A stretch of DNA of 64,000 nt from Amaranthus tricolor (lineage: Eukaryota; Streptophyta; Magnoliopsida; Caryophyllales; Amaranthaceae). The notes beneath the pieces are model-generated. The model did no database searches and had not been told where the DNA came from. It was given only the letters and a program-made list of their open reading frames with translations. A program made the position numbers and the translations under genes. Shown here in pieces: positions 33,599 through 44,391 of this stretch. The stretch's first letter is position 1. The number at the start of each line of letters is the position of its first letter. The stretch spans positions 17,749,556 through 17,813,555 of the forward strand of contig NC_080055.1 of NCBI RefSeq assembly GCF_026212465.1, written 5' to 3'.

Positions 33599-34050
33599 CT
33601 TCATTGTATGATTATTTTTAACTAAAAATTATAAAATTTTGATTTAATGAAAGTATGGAATTAAATGATTTAAACAACATTCCACTTGATTATATTTACA
33701 TCTTATATATTAGCCACAATATATAAAATAAGCATAAAAGATAAATAGTACAACAATATATAACATAATGAGTATTTCAGAGCGAATGAATTATTACTTA
33801 GATTAGATAAAATTAATAAATTATGTGCTCCTGTTGTGCTACAAAATTTGCCCCACATTTTTTATATTTTATTACATTGAATTACTCTATTTTTATTTTT
33901 GACCATAATTTATTTATATAATTTTTTTAGAAAAATCAATGTGAATGATACAATATTTCGTTAATTTCTCTACAATAATACCAATTTTTAATTAACCGTA
34001 AATAATACAAACTTAGAAGGTTCTTTCCCTTAAATAATACAAACTCTTGT
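33599..34050. repeat. Duplicated segment, copy 1
   Basis: From TTGTATGATTATTTTTAACT to the AATAATACAAACTC region, this stretch is repeated with small changes at 35965-36410, in the same orientation. It includes AGAGCGAATGAATTATTACT and CTCCTGTTGTGCTACAAAAT, and ends with one arm of the family-1 MITE. No coding sequence. The 640 bp before it (32961-33598) holds only A-rich leader-like sequence. Confidence 0.82.
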
Positions 34051-34271
34051 TAACCAAACATTTAAGCAGAACTGTGATTGTTGGAAGTGCGAGCCCGCAC
34101 AGGCTCAGCCAAATATAATAAATAAAATACTATAGAAAAATATCATGGGGGAATCTTGTTCGATTATTGATAAACTTGTTGAAAAGGTTGCTCTCAAGAG
34201 CTTAATTTTCAAACAATCATCATTTGATAAACTGAAATTAGTTATAAATTTTGTTGAATTTAATAATTTTA

Positions 34272-34562
34272 AAAAATAGGATAAATTATCGTAAATAATT
34301 AGAGCTTATACTGATTTTCCGAATCCTTACAATAATACAACTTTTTGATTAACAATAAATAATACCGATTAAGGGTGGTGTTTGCCTAGAATAATACCAA
34401 ATTTTTATTATAATACATTATTTGACCAGAAAAAACAAAGGTAAAGTTTTAGTTAAACAAAAGTTCAAATTATTCTAGGAAAACACCATGGTTAATCAAA
34501 AGTTGACATTATTTTAAGAAAATTAGCGAAAGTTTTTGTATTATTAATTGTAATTTTTCCTA
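34272..34562. mobile_element. MITE family 1, second copy
   Basis: Arms TAGGATAAATTATCGTAAAT and, reverse complemented, TAGGAAAAATTACAATTAAT are inverted repeats, with the family motifs AATAATACCAA and GTGTTTGCCTAGAATAAT inside. Related to 15818-16100. Confidence 0.68.
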
Positions 34563-34796
34563 CTTTTTATTTTATTAAAGAGTAGACTAAGTGAAAAAGA
34601 GGGACAAGTGAGAATCAAACTCAAAACCTTTGGTAAGTGATATAGGGTAAGCTGAGATAATGAGAGGGTTAAAGGATAGGGCACCAACAATCGAACTCAT
34701 GAACTTATCTTGAGAAAATATTAATTGCTCTAATTAAATTGAATTAAGTTTTAAGTTTATTATCATTCCTACCTATTGTTAGTCTAGTACTTTCTC

Positions 34797-35068
34797 CGTT
34801 CTATTATACTTGCTCTATTTTCTAATGTTCTTCTCATTTAGAATGTTCTACTTTAGAGAGAGAAATTTGATTAAGATTTTTAAGACATATATAAATAATA
34901 TAATATATCCATGTGAGATCACTTTTAGATTCATCTTAATTTATATTTTTTTATTATATATTTTTTATAATTTTTTATGATGCGTATTTAGTGATATATA
35001 AGCTCAAAATTTAGTTTGAAAACTGTGAAAAAAGTAAACGAGAAGAACAAAAAATAACGGAGGGAGTA
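34797..35068. mobile_element. Stowaway-type (Tc1/mariner) MITE
   Basis: Ends CTTTCTCCGTTCTATTATAC and, reverse complemented, CTCCCTCCGTTATTTTTTGT, flanked by TA. CTCCCTCCGT ends and a TA target are typical of Stowaway. No ORF. Confidence 0.82.
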
Positions 35069-35413
35069 CTTGATACATATTACATTTTACATAATCCAAT
35101 GCGTAATTTTAATCATTTATCTTAAATTAGTATATAAACTCGTGCAATGCACGAAGTTGTTAGTATAAAAGTATCCATAATATAAATTTTAAATAAAGAT
35201 GCAATTACCTGTTATCAGTATAAAATTGTAATATTTCTTATAAAATAGATAGATGATTTCAGAATTTATAGTGTTTTAAGGAAAAAAAATTAAGTTGTTA
35301 ATATAAGTAATAATTAAAATTTTCGTACTTTTTAAGCAAATTTGGATAATTTTCCAAAAACGATATCATAATAATTTATTGTTATTCTCAAAATAATTTT
35401 TGATTATTATGTA

Positions 35414-35676
35414 TACTCCCTCCTTTCTGAAATACTCGCTACATAACGATTTTTGACACTATTCATCGTTCAAGCTTATTTTATATATTGTGGCTAATGT
35501 GTAAGAAAAATCATAGTTAAGTGGGATATTGTTTGAATCGTCTAATCTCATACTTTTATAATATTAACTTTTTATAAGTTTTAGATGTATATAGTTCAAT
35601 ATATAGGTTATCAAAATAGCATATCAAATTACGTAAAAAGTTAAATATAGCAAGTATAGTGAAATAGAGGAAGTAT
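35414..35676. mobile_element. Stowaway-type MITE
   Basis: Begins CTCCCTCCTTTCTGAAATAC and ends with a complement of CTTCCTCTATTTCACTATAC, flanked by TA. The interval 35070-35413 holds no gene. Confidence 0.8.
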
Positions 35677-35964
35677 ATCTTATGTTCTTAATGATATATT
35701 TTAGAAATTAAAACTTTAATGAAGAAACTTTATTAATTAGGAAATACTTCAATATAAAAAAGTAAATATATATTCTAAGAAACTTTAATTGAAAATATTA
35801 TGTAGCTTCTAAATTCAAAAATATAATATTCCAACAAAATTAAAAGAACAAATCTTATTTTGATTTACTACTTATATATTACGGAATAAGTTGGTTAACT
35901 TTAGTAAGAATTATTTCATATAGCAAATTATTATGAGAATATTATGTGGAATTTTACAGTCTTC

Positions 35965-36410
35965 TTATTAGATTGTATGACTATTCTTAACTAAAAATTA
36001 TAAAATTTTGATGTAATAAAAGTATGGGATTAAATGATTCAAACAAGATTCCACTTGATTATATTTACATCTTACACATTAGCTACAATATATAAAATAA
36101 GCTTGAAAGATAGATAGTACAACAATATATAATATAATGAGTATTTCAGAGCGAATGAATTATTACTTAGATTAGATAAAATTTAGATAAAATTATAGAA
36201 GTGCTCCTGTTGTGCTACAAAATTTACCCCACATTTCTTTATATTTTCTGTTTTTATTTTTGACTATAATTTATTTATATAATTTTTTAGAAAAATCAAT
36301 ATGAATGATACAATATTTCGTTTATTTCTATACAATAATATCAATTTTTAATTAACTGTCAATAATACAAACTTAGAAGGTTGTTTCCTTTAAATAATAC
36401 CAACTCTTAT
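35965..36410. repeat. Duplicated segment, copy 2
   Basis: Aligns in direct orientation with 33599-34050, about 2.37 kb away, with roughly 90 percent identity by eye and a small extra repeat (TTTAGATAAAAT) near 36178. Confidence 0.82.
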
Positions 36411-36563
36411 TTTTCATTAATTTACTTTCTTTTGTCATATAGCCTCATGTAGTATGGTTTTTAACAAGTTAGCCATAATTTAGAAAAACACCCTTCTAAA
36501 ATGATGGTTCAAATATTAGTATTATTATTAGGAATTTAACAAAAAGAAAATTTGTATTCATAA

Positions 36564-37310
36564 TATTTTTTGGGGAAATTGCACCTGATAACCTTGAGAT
36601 TTTGGATTTTTCATGTGATAATCAAAACTCTTTATAAATTCACGCGGTAACCATGAGGTTATTATTCCACTATAACCTTTTTGCACAAAGAACGTTAGCA
36701 AAGGTTAAGTGTTCCACTATATTGCAGGAATTAGATCAAATCTTATTTCCCCAAATAAACTATCTATCTCTCTCTCATCCTAATAATTTCCCCAATTTCC
36801 TTAAAATCCTAACCCTAAATCCCCAAAATTGACTTTAAATCCAATAATTTTAATTTACAAGGATCACAAAATCAAGCTCTAGATCAAGAAAGGTTAGTAA
36901 TTTCTTGAACTTTGGTGGAAATGAAGAAGTTGCATTCGATGAACCTGCTGTTTTGAAATCATGAACATACGAAAATTTCTTAATTTTATAGTTCAATGGA
37001 ATCTTAATTTTATACTAGATGAAGACTTGAAAAAAAAGGGGAGTTTGAACTTGGGGGAAAATGTAATTTGAATAAAAGAAGGTAGAGTTAGAGTTTATGA
37101 TTTGAGAGAAAATGTTGAAAGTTGATGAAATTTGTAATGATTAGTCGAATAAGTAGGGTGCACCAACATTTAAATTTCGACATTAACGTTTGCTAATGTT
37201 TTTAGTGCAAAAAAATCATAGTGGAAAATTTTAGCAAATCTCAGCTGTATGGATTTTTAAAAAATGTTAATTACCACTTGGAAAACAAAAAACTACCACA
37301 TTATTACCGG
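36564..37310. mobile_element. Foldback element with long inverted arms (family 2)
   Basis: The left arm (GATAACCTTGAGATTTTGG ... CACTATAACCTTTTTGCAC ... GAACGTTAGCAAA) and the right arm reverse complemented (GTTTTCCAAGTGGTAATTAA ... CACTATGATTTTTTTGCAC ... AACATTAGCAAACG) match over about 150 bp or more. No ORF. The related element at 51071-52138 shares the order of motifs, including AACCATGAGGTT/GGTAAC-type words. It ends about 200 bp before the FRIGIDA-like start codon. Confidence 0.72.
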
Positions 37311-37512
37311 ATGGATATTTTATTTTTATTTTTTTATTTTATTTTATTTTTTATTTTCGTTTCATCATCCCATCTCTTGCAATTCACCCTAAAAATCTAC
37401 TTTTAACCTCTTCATTTGTGAGCAAGTTTGAATCGTTTTTGACTTGTTTATCCTACAAACCATCGTCCTCTCCTTAACATTTCTCTCTGATCTTCACTTC
37501 CTTAGCTCGTCA

Positions 37513-40500
37513 ATGCCGATGATGGAAGTAATCACCAACAAAAAAGTCACAGACCTGTTCGAAAATCTCGAAGAACAAAAATGCCTCCTCACAAAATGCA
37601 CCGACTTATACAACACCCTATCTTCTTATTACATTTCTGTTGAAGAATCCCTTAATTCAAAAACCCTAAGCCTAGATTCCAAATTCCGATCTATGCATTT
37701 AAATTACCAGAAATCCCTTGAAGATCTCCAAAACCGCGAAAATTCAATTCCTAATCGCTTTTCATCCCTCTCCTCTGAAATTGAATCCAAAAAAAATGCT
37801 TCCATTGCCGAACTCCGGAAACCTCTCGGTTTAGAATTACCAGTTATTAATGTTTTGAAATCCTTGTGTAGGAGAATGGATTGTAGTGGTTTGATGCAGT
37901 ACGTGCTAGGGAAGAGGAAAGATAAGCTTTCTTTGAGGTCTGAAATGGAGGAAGCGATCAAGGAGTGTGTGGACCCGGAGATGATGGTAATAGGAGCACT
38001 GAAAGATTTTATGGAAGCGAAATCGATGAGTGAAAAAAGACTTGCGGATAAGTTGTGGGCGTGCGGGGTGGTGGTTTCGGGGTTGTTTTCTTTGGAAAAA
38101 TTTAAGGACAAAAAGGGGAAGGAGGCTGTATTTGCGACAAAGACGGTGGCAGAAGCCGAGAAGGTGATGAGGGAGTGGAGAAAGAAAGCTGAGGAAGCGG
38201 GGGATAGGGAGGAAAGTGAAGGTAAAATGGGAACTGCTGAAGTAGCTATGTTTTTGCTGGTTATAATTGGGTTTGGGTTGAGGGAAATATTTGAAGAGGA
38301 GTTCTATATGAAGATGTTTATCGAGTTTTCTGGTAGGAAAGATATGGCTAAGTTTGCCATTCCGATTTTAAAGGACAAGATTCCTGGTTAGTTTTTTTAC
38401 TTCAGAAATTTTTTTGGATATGAATTATGAATTTTTGGTTATTTGTTCTTTGTTTTGTAGTATTTTGTATTTGTTGCTGCTGAAGTATTATGGTTTGCTC
38501 AATGAGTATGTACAAATGGAATAACATAACTGTCTAGTATACACAATTTCACCCAATCTGTTATGGTATGTTTGAACGGAAGGAAAGGGAGGGAAAGGAA
38601 GTGGAATGGAACAGAGAGATTCCATTTCCCTCATTTGAATATCAAAAGTGGAGTCAAGGGAAAGAAGTTGGAGGGGAGAAACTTTTAGATTTGGAAGGAA
38701 AAAACTAGTCTTTCCCCCCTCCCTCGCATCGCCTTCCTGAAATGTTATCCAAGTCCCTTCTTATAAAAGAGTTGTATTCTGTTCTTGGGTAGACTCCAGT
38801 GCTACTTTGGCTTCTGCCAAAAATTAGCTAGCTTTTAAATGTAGCGAATTTTCCCTAGCTTAGCCACAAATATGGTATTGTGAGTTTTCTGTTTCGCCCA
38901 TATTGTGACGTTGATCAAAGATAATGCAATGGCTTGCTAGAAATATGTAATAACATATTGCATTATAGAAGAGTTTGTATTCTGTTCTTTTGGTGAGTTT
39001 CATTAGTATGAGGATTAGGCATCATACAAGTATACAACCACAATATTTTGTTGGCTCAATAACACTGAAGTAGCTTCCACCAATGTGGAGTAGGTGATTG
39101 AATGCAAGAAGGCTGCATCCTTGCTCTAGCTTACATTATCCACAATGCTAGACTAGATTGATGCCACATAGGAGGATTTTGTTGTGAATTCGGATTCTAC
39201 CTTTAATTTATGTTGGTCAAGGAATGTTTGCATTCTCTAAATAGGTTTGCGTTTGGAGGGAAGGTTTGAAGCTGTGAGATGCTAATTGTGTAAAGTATTG
39301 GAAATTATAGCATTGGTTTGCAGAAGCTTGTGAAATTATAGCATTGGTTTGTAGAAGCTTGTGAAGTTTTTTTTGTTTGCACAGTGAGTTTGTGAAGTGA
39401 ATAAATGATTTGATGGTTTGTGAAGGTGGAATTTAGTTTTTATTTTGGATTACAGCTCATAGGTCTTCAATTGATTAGAATGCATTCCACCATGTCATAT
39501 AAATATTCTTAACACAATAGGCCCCTTATTCCTATAAGTCTTCATAGATACGTACGTAATATAATTTTTCATAAGTAGCCTCTACATTCTATCCAACGCC
39601 CAATAAGCTTCTTTAGTAATTTTCTCAATAAATATGTATCGATATCATCTGTTAATTTCCACCATCTAATTTTTTGTTACTATTTAACTTTCTTTTCCTT
39701 TGATCTGGCTTCTTGGTGAACATCTAACGAAAAGAACAAAAGTCATGACATAGTTTGTTCTAGTTGCTAAAAGTTTATCCATGTCTCCCCTCTTGTTAAT
39801 CAATATGCATAATGATTCTGCTAGCACTGGATGATTTGTAAATTGTAATAACTCTTTAAAAGGATTTTCAAGCTATGGCCCAACTTCCTCGCTCTCTCCC
39901 ACCTCTTCAATGTAAACGGAAGTTTCCATTGAGATTCGAACCCATTTCTATCAAAAACTTTTTGATTCCCCTTAAATTGGATTTTAGTGCTCCATACGAC
40001 TGCTTCATTATGGCAATAACCATTGACTTGTTAAAGAGAATGCTGAAGTATTGCAGCCCAAAGATAAGTCTAAACCGTAAACCAAACCAGACAAAACCTG
40101 TACTTAGTTGTTTTGTTTGGATGGTCTAAATTACTTGGTTAGTAAGGTTTTCGGATTTGGTCCTTTTTTGCGTTTTACATCAGACCAAACCGTAAATCGT
40201 GAATTTTAGCATTATGTTTTATTGTTGTATTTTCTTTTTGCTAGGAGTAATTTCTACTGTTATTAGTTAAGTTTTTACTTTGCTGAACTTGTCTCCTCCC
40301 TCTTATTTTTGTATGTTTAGAAATATTTAACTTTTTTCATAAATGAATACATAAAGTAACAGTAGCTAATGTATTACAATCACTCTGTGATATTGGAATC
40401 ATTAATGTCTGCAGCTATAGATTGGGTATTTAGTATTTTGAAATATTTGATATTGATCCTCGGGTACTTGCTTTTGATTAATGAGATTATGGAGTACAAA

Positions 40501-43500
40501 GTTTTGACAGTTTAATGGTAGAATGGTAGTTTACTAACTAGTCTCTTAACTTAATGTAGGAAGACATTACATTTGAATTGTCAAAATGGAGAATAAAAAG
40601 GGTTTGATATTATGTGGAAAAAATCATAAAGTAAAAGGGATAGGAAGAGGGAACAGGTGCTTGGTTCATTTAGAAACATTGTTTTTCTCTAAAGAAGTAC
40701 ACTATTTTAATGAAATTTTTTCAATTTGTAAAACTAAAAGCTAGAAAACGTTTTAGAATGGTCTAGTTAGGGTTTGGTATGGTCTGGAAAATTTTCAAAT
40801 CATAATTTTTAGTTTGGTCTTATTTTTGTGTCAGACCAAAAAAAACCAGCCTGTGTGCAGCCCTACACCTAAGGATACAATATGGTGCGGGACTGTGGGC
40901 ACGGAGGAAAATTTGGGTAATTGCTACACATTTAATTGGCTTGGGGATAGACATTCAAATTTTGAAGTATAAAGGGATGTGTAGGGGGAGTAAAGATGAC
41001 AAGAGCTTATTGGAAATGAAGAAAAAATTGAAGGAGTGGTCTAGGTTTGTCGGGGTGTAGTGGGATGTTGGTGGCAACAAGGGACAAAGCTAATGAGGAA
41101 GGTATACAAATATAGGGGCAGGTACTATTTTTTATAAAAAGGAAAAGTAATTTATTTCAGATTACAGGATATCAAGGACTAATTTTGAGCTTTATTATTC
41201 TCGATTAATTGAAAGGTGGGCAATGCAGGTGTTGAAAAGATTAGAAAAATGTGGGCTTATTGCTATCAAAATTTCTTGTGATGACCAATATGACATCACA
41301 GAGAAGTAATGTTCGTTAGCCATATTACTACTTAAAGTATATAATCAATGCTCGTGGAACTGTCATTCCTTCAGTTTTTTTTCATCAGACATCAATATTA
41401 ACATCTATTTTCTTATAAGTTTATAAACTACAAGGCAAGAACCATACATTCTTGGTTTGTTGAGAAGCCAAATATCTATTTATCCTCAACCTTATAAATT
41501 TATAACTACAAGGCAAGAATCATACATCCTTGGTCTGTTGAGAAGCTGAATATCTCTTTACGCTCATTCAGGATTTTTAATAATGTTGATTTGGCGAAAT
41601 TAGATATGGCCTTGTTTGGTAAATGGCTTTTTGGTTGGGCTTGTTGGTTGGTCAAAAAGCTATGAAATGTGTTTGAGAAATGGTTTTTTAGCTAGCTGAA
41701 AAGTTGGCTTTAAGCCAAACAATAGCTATTGGCTTGTAGCCAATACTTAATTTTACCAAGTATATCCTGAAATAGTTGGTTTATTCAACTAGCTCAAAAG
41801 CCAACAAAAACGGCCAACACTGTTTAAACAAGTAAACTAAAAAAGCCAACAACCACTTGCCAAACAAACTTATAAGGTCTTAATTATGAGATTGGAGGAG
41901 AGGGATAGAGATATGTTGTACGGGAAGAACCAAGAAGATATTTCAAATGTAGTTATCCCTATTTTGTCGTTTCCTTCGTAGATTTTCTTTTGTAGGTAGG
42001 TTGGAGAGCACTCACCGCCACTGATTATCAGCCATCTTATTTTCTATAATCTAATGATCTATGTTTTAATTTATTTTTCTGCATGCTATGATGTATTAAA
42101 AGCTAAAACCTAAAATTTATTAGGAAATTATCAATGGTATCCCTGAATTTTGGCATTTTATCCATGGTACCCTTAAGTTTTTTTAATTATCAATGCTACC
42201 CTTGTATTATTGAGCGTTTTACAACCATAACCTTTTTAACTCTCTCCGTCCAAAAGCGTTCAAAACCGTTAACTTTCTTTTATGTTTCGAATTGAAAAAT
42301 AAAAAAATAGAAAAAAAAGTTAACAGTTTTGGACAATTTTGGACGGAAGAAGTTTTAAAAGGTTATGGTTGTAAAACGTTCAATAGTACGAGGGTACCAT
42401 TAATAATAAAAAAAACTCAGGTGTACCATTGATAAAGTGCAAAAACTCAGGGGTACCATTGATAATTTCCCAAATTTATTTCAATTCTCGTAGTAAAACA
42501 GTCTAATTGATTATATTTTCATTTTTGAGTATGAATAGTGCTGGCCTTAATAGTTGAATACTGATGTCATATTTACGTTTGTACATGTTCAACTGTTCAA
42601 GATTATTAATACTCCCTCCTCATATCTAGTTGGCGTCTTGCTATGTAATTTTCATCTTACACAAATGCTCAGGGATTTTTTTCCTGCAGATTTAATTGAC
42701 CGATTGATACAGAGTGGAAAACTGCTTGAAGCAGTTGATTTTGCTTTAGAGTCTGGCTTGACGGGAAGGTTCCAGCCTGTCTCTCTGCTCAACACTTTTT
42801 TGAGCAACTCCCAAAAGAATACCACAGAAATACTGGAGAAAGGCAACCATAATGCGGATGCAATAGTAAGTTGGCCTGGAAGCCTTTGGTTTTTTTTCAT
42901 TTCTTTGTTTCTGGTGTATAAAATCTGCAGTACGTTTTTCTGGACTTAAATTTTTTCTTCACGAAAATAATGGTTTATATAAAACCTGTTTTCAGACTTC
43001 ATATTTCTATGATTTGGTTTCTTCGAAAAATGAGAAAGAAATAAAGGAGAGTTGAAAAGGAATAAAAGAAGATAAATGATGGAAAATGAGATATCAAAGA
43101 GGAAAATAAAAATGGTAAAGCTATTATTTCCGAAAGTATTTTCGTTCAACCAAGCATATCTAGTAAGTATTGTATTAGCAACTGTGTTTCTGACCGTTGA
43201 TATGCTTGACTTCTCAGGAGGAGGCCAACAAATATGAGGCAACTTACATCAGGTCTATCATCACATGTGTGGTAGACCATAACCTGGAGGCAGAATTTTC
43301 TATTGAAAGCTTGAAGAAGAGACTTTTTGAGATAGAGAAAGCAAAGGCTGATAAGAAGGCTGCTATAAATGGCACTAGGCCTAGTACCAAGCGAGCCCAA
43401 GGTAACGAAGGCCCTCGGAACAATAGTGCACCACCTCCGCGTCCTATGAAAAGGTCGAAATACCCTTCTCGTGGCAGGAGAGAGAGAGCTTCACAAGCAC

Positions 43501-43850
43501 CTAATCGAGTATCAAGGTACATGGGTCCATACAACTTACCAAATCAAACTGCTTATGATCCAGGGGTCCCTGCATACACTTTTGGGCCGAGGCATGGTGC
43601 TTATGTTCCGACAGCTCACCAAATCCCTCAACAACATTATGGACTACCGGGTGGTAGTGCTCTTAATACTAGCGCTGTGCCTCAACCTCAACTTGTTGGT
43701 TCTTATGGCAGTAGTACATATGGCATGCCTGGTGGCGGTGTGCCCACATCTGCTGGGCCTCCGGTTGGCAGTCATGGTTCGCAGAGTGTATACGGAGCAT
43801 ATGATTATGGTGTAACCAATACGTCTTACCAGCCTCCTTATGCACAATAA
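37513..43850 (+). CDS. FRL: FRIGIDA-like protein, three exons, 560 aa
   Basis: Exons are 37513-38386, 42690-42865 and 43218-43850, joined at GTTAGT...CTGCAG and GTAAGT...TTCTCAG. Phases fit: exon 1 ends on one base, and the joint restores a D codon in IP-D-LIDRLIQSGK. ATG 37513 (MPMMEVITNKKV) is the first in frame. An N-terminal helical region (residues about 10-95) leads into the Frigida domain: LPVINVLKSLCRRMDCSGLM, ECVDPEMMVIGALKDFM, GTAEVAMFLLVIIGFGLREI, EAVDFALESGLTGRFQPVSL, EEANKYEATYIRSIITCVVD. The basic KRSKYPSRGRRER and a Gly/Pro/Tyr-rich tail follow. Family members act in the nucleus on flowering-time control (FRIGIDA and FRL1/2) or in less defined roles. Which FRL clade this belongs to I cannot tell. 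No frame damage is seen. Confidence 0.93.
41608..41882. mobile_element. MITE with GTTTGG/CCAAAC ends, in FRL intron 1
   Basis: Left CCTTGTTTGGTAAATGGC and right, reverse complemented, CCTTATAAGTTTGTTTGGCA. The interior is full of short inverted words (TTGGCTTT/AAAGCCAA). No ORF. Confidence 0.65.
42122..42471. mobile_element. Mutator-like MITE with long TIRs and 9-bp TSD, in FRL intron 1
   Basis: Arms of about 165 bp: left GGAAATTATCAATGGTATCC, right reverse complemented GGAAATTATCAATGGTACCC, continuing through TTTTACAACCATAACCTTTT. The perfect 9-bp duplication AAATTTATT (42113-42121 and 42472-42480) supports a Mutator-like origin. Lies 218 bp upstream of exon 2. Confidence 0.9.
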
Positions 43851-44180
43851 TTTTCAACTTGAAGAGCAGACAACTGTAGTCGAAGTTAGTAGACTTAGTA
43901 GCAGGATAGAATAGAGCATATCGTGTCTAAAGTCAGTGAGATTAGTTCATACTCTCTGTTGTGAAGTTTTGGTATAAATTTTGTATTGAAAAGTGAAAAT
44001 ACCATAAAATAGAAAGGCCTTCATTTAGATTAAACTTTTTTTTTTTCTTAATAGCTTGTAAAAATTGTTGATTAACATTATATTTGTGCACAGGATTCAG
44101 ATCCATAGAGTTTCAAACACAAATCATTGTAGCCCATTGATGTGAAATTTGAATCTGATTGTCTTGAGAGAATTTGAATA
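43851..44180 (+). other. 3' flank of FRIGIDA-like gene
   Basis: Probable 3' UTR and downstream region. AATAAA-like words (AAAATACCATAAAATAGAAA, about 43998-44017) may serve polyadenylation. No other gene is visible. The palindrome-bearing element begins near 44181. Confidence 0.5.
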
Positions 44181-44279
44181 AAATAAGATTTTTTAACAAC
44201 TTAATTACAAAAATAAGCTTCGTGAAAACTTATTTCTCAAAATAAGCGTCCGTACATCCAAGCCTAACCTCGGGTAAAA

Positions 44280-44367
44280 TCGCTGTTACTAACAGCGAAA
44301 GAGAAAAAAAAAAAAATTAAGGGCTTAAGTCGCTTTTACTAACAGCGACTTAAGCCCTTAATTTTTT
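44280..44367. repeat. Left palindrome array of the TIR element
   Basis: Palindrome 1 is at 44280-44298 (TCGCTGTTACTAACAGCGA). Palindrome 2, centred at 44339, extends to 44311-44367 as a nearly perfect 57-bp inverted repeat including TTAAGGGCTTAAGTCGCT and its complement. Centres are 50 bp apart. Confidence 0.92.
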
Positions 44368-44391
44368 TTTATGAACTAAAGTAGCTGTTGT

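Larger units (their letters stand above)
38387..42689 (+). other. FRIGIDA-like intron 1 (4.3 kb), repeat-laden
   Basis: The intron holds a decayed MITE-like block with AAGGAAAGGGAGGGAAAGG ends (about 38575-38765), a 31-bp tandem duplication (39300-39360, GAAATTATAGCATTGG unit), a block with AGACCAAACC/GGTTTGGTCT arms (40075-40865), a tandem duplication of about 80 bp (41412-41570) and the two MITEs listed separately. An 84-codon ORF at 39875-40129 has no features of a gene. The length is unusual for the family and reflects insertions. Confidence 0.7.

Noticed and set aside
35128..35160. CGTGCAATGCACG palindrome with ACTCGTGCAATGCACGAA
   Set aside because: A word common near plant transposon ends, but I find no element boundary or partner here to support a call.
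39875..40129. 84-codon ORF in FRL intron 1
   Set aside because: No domain, no similarity I recognise, and it lies in an intron with decayed repeats.
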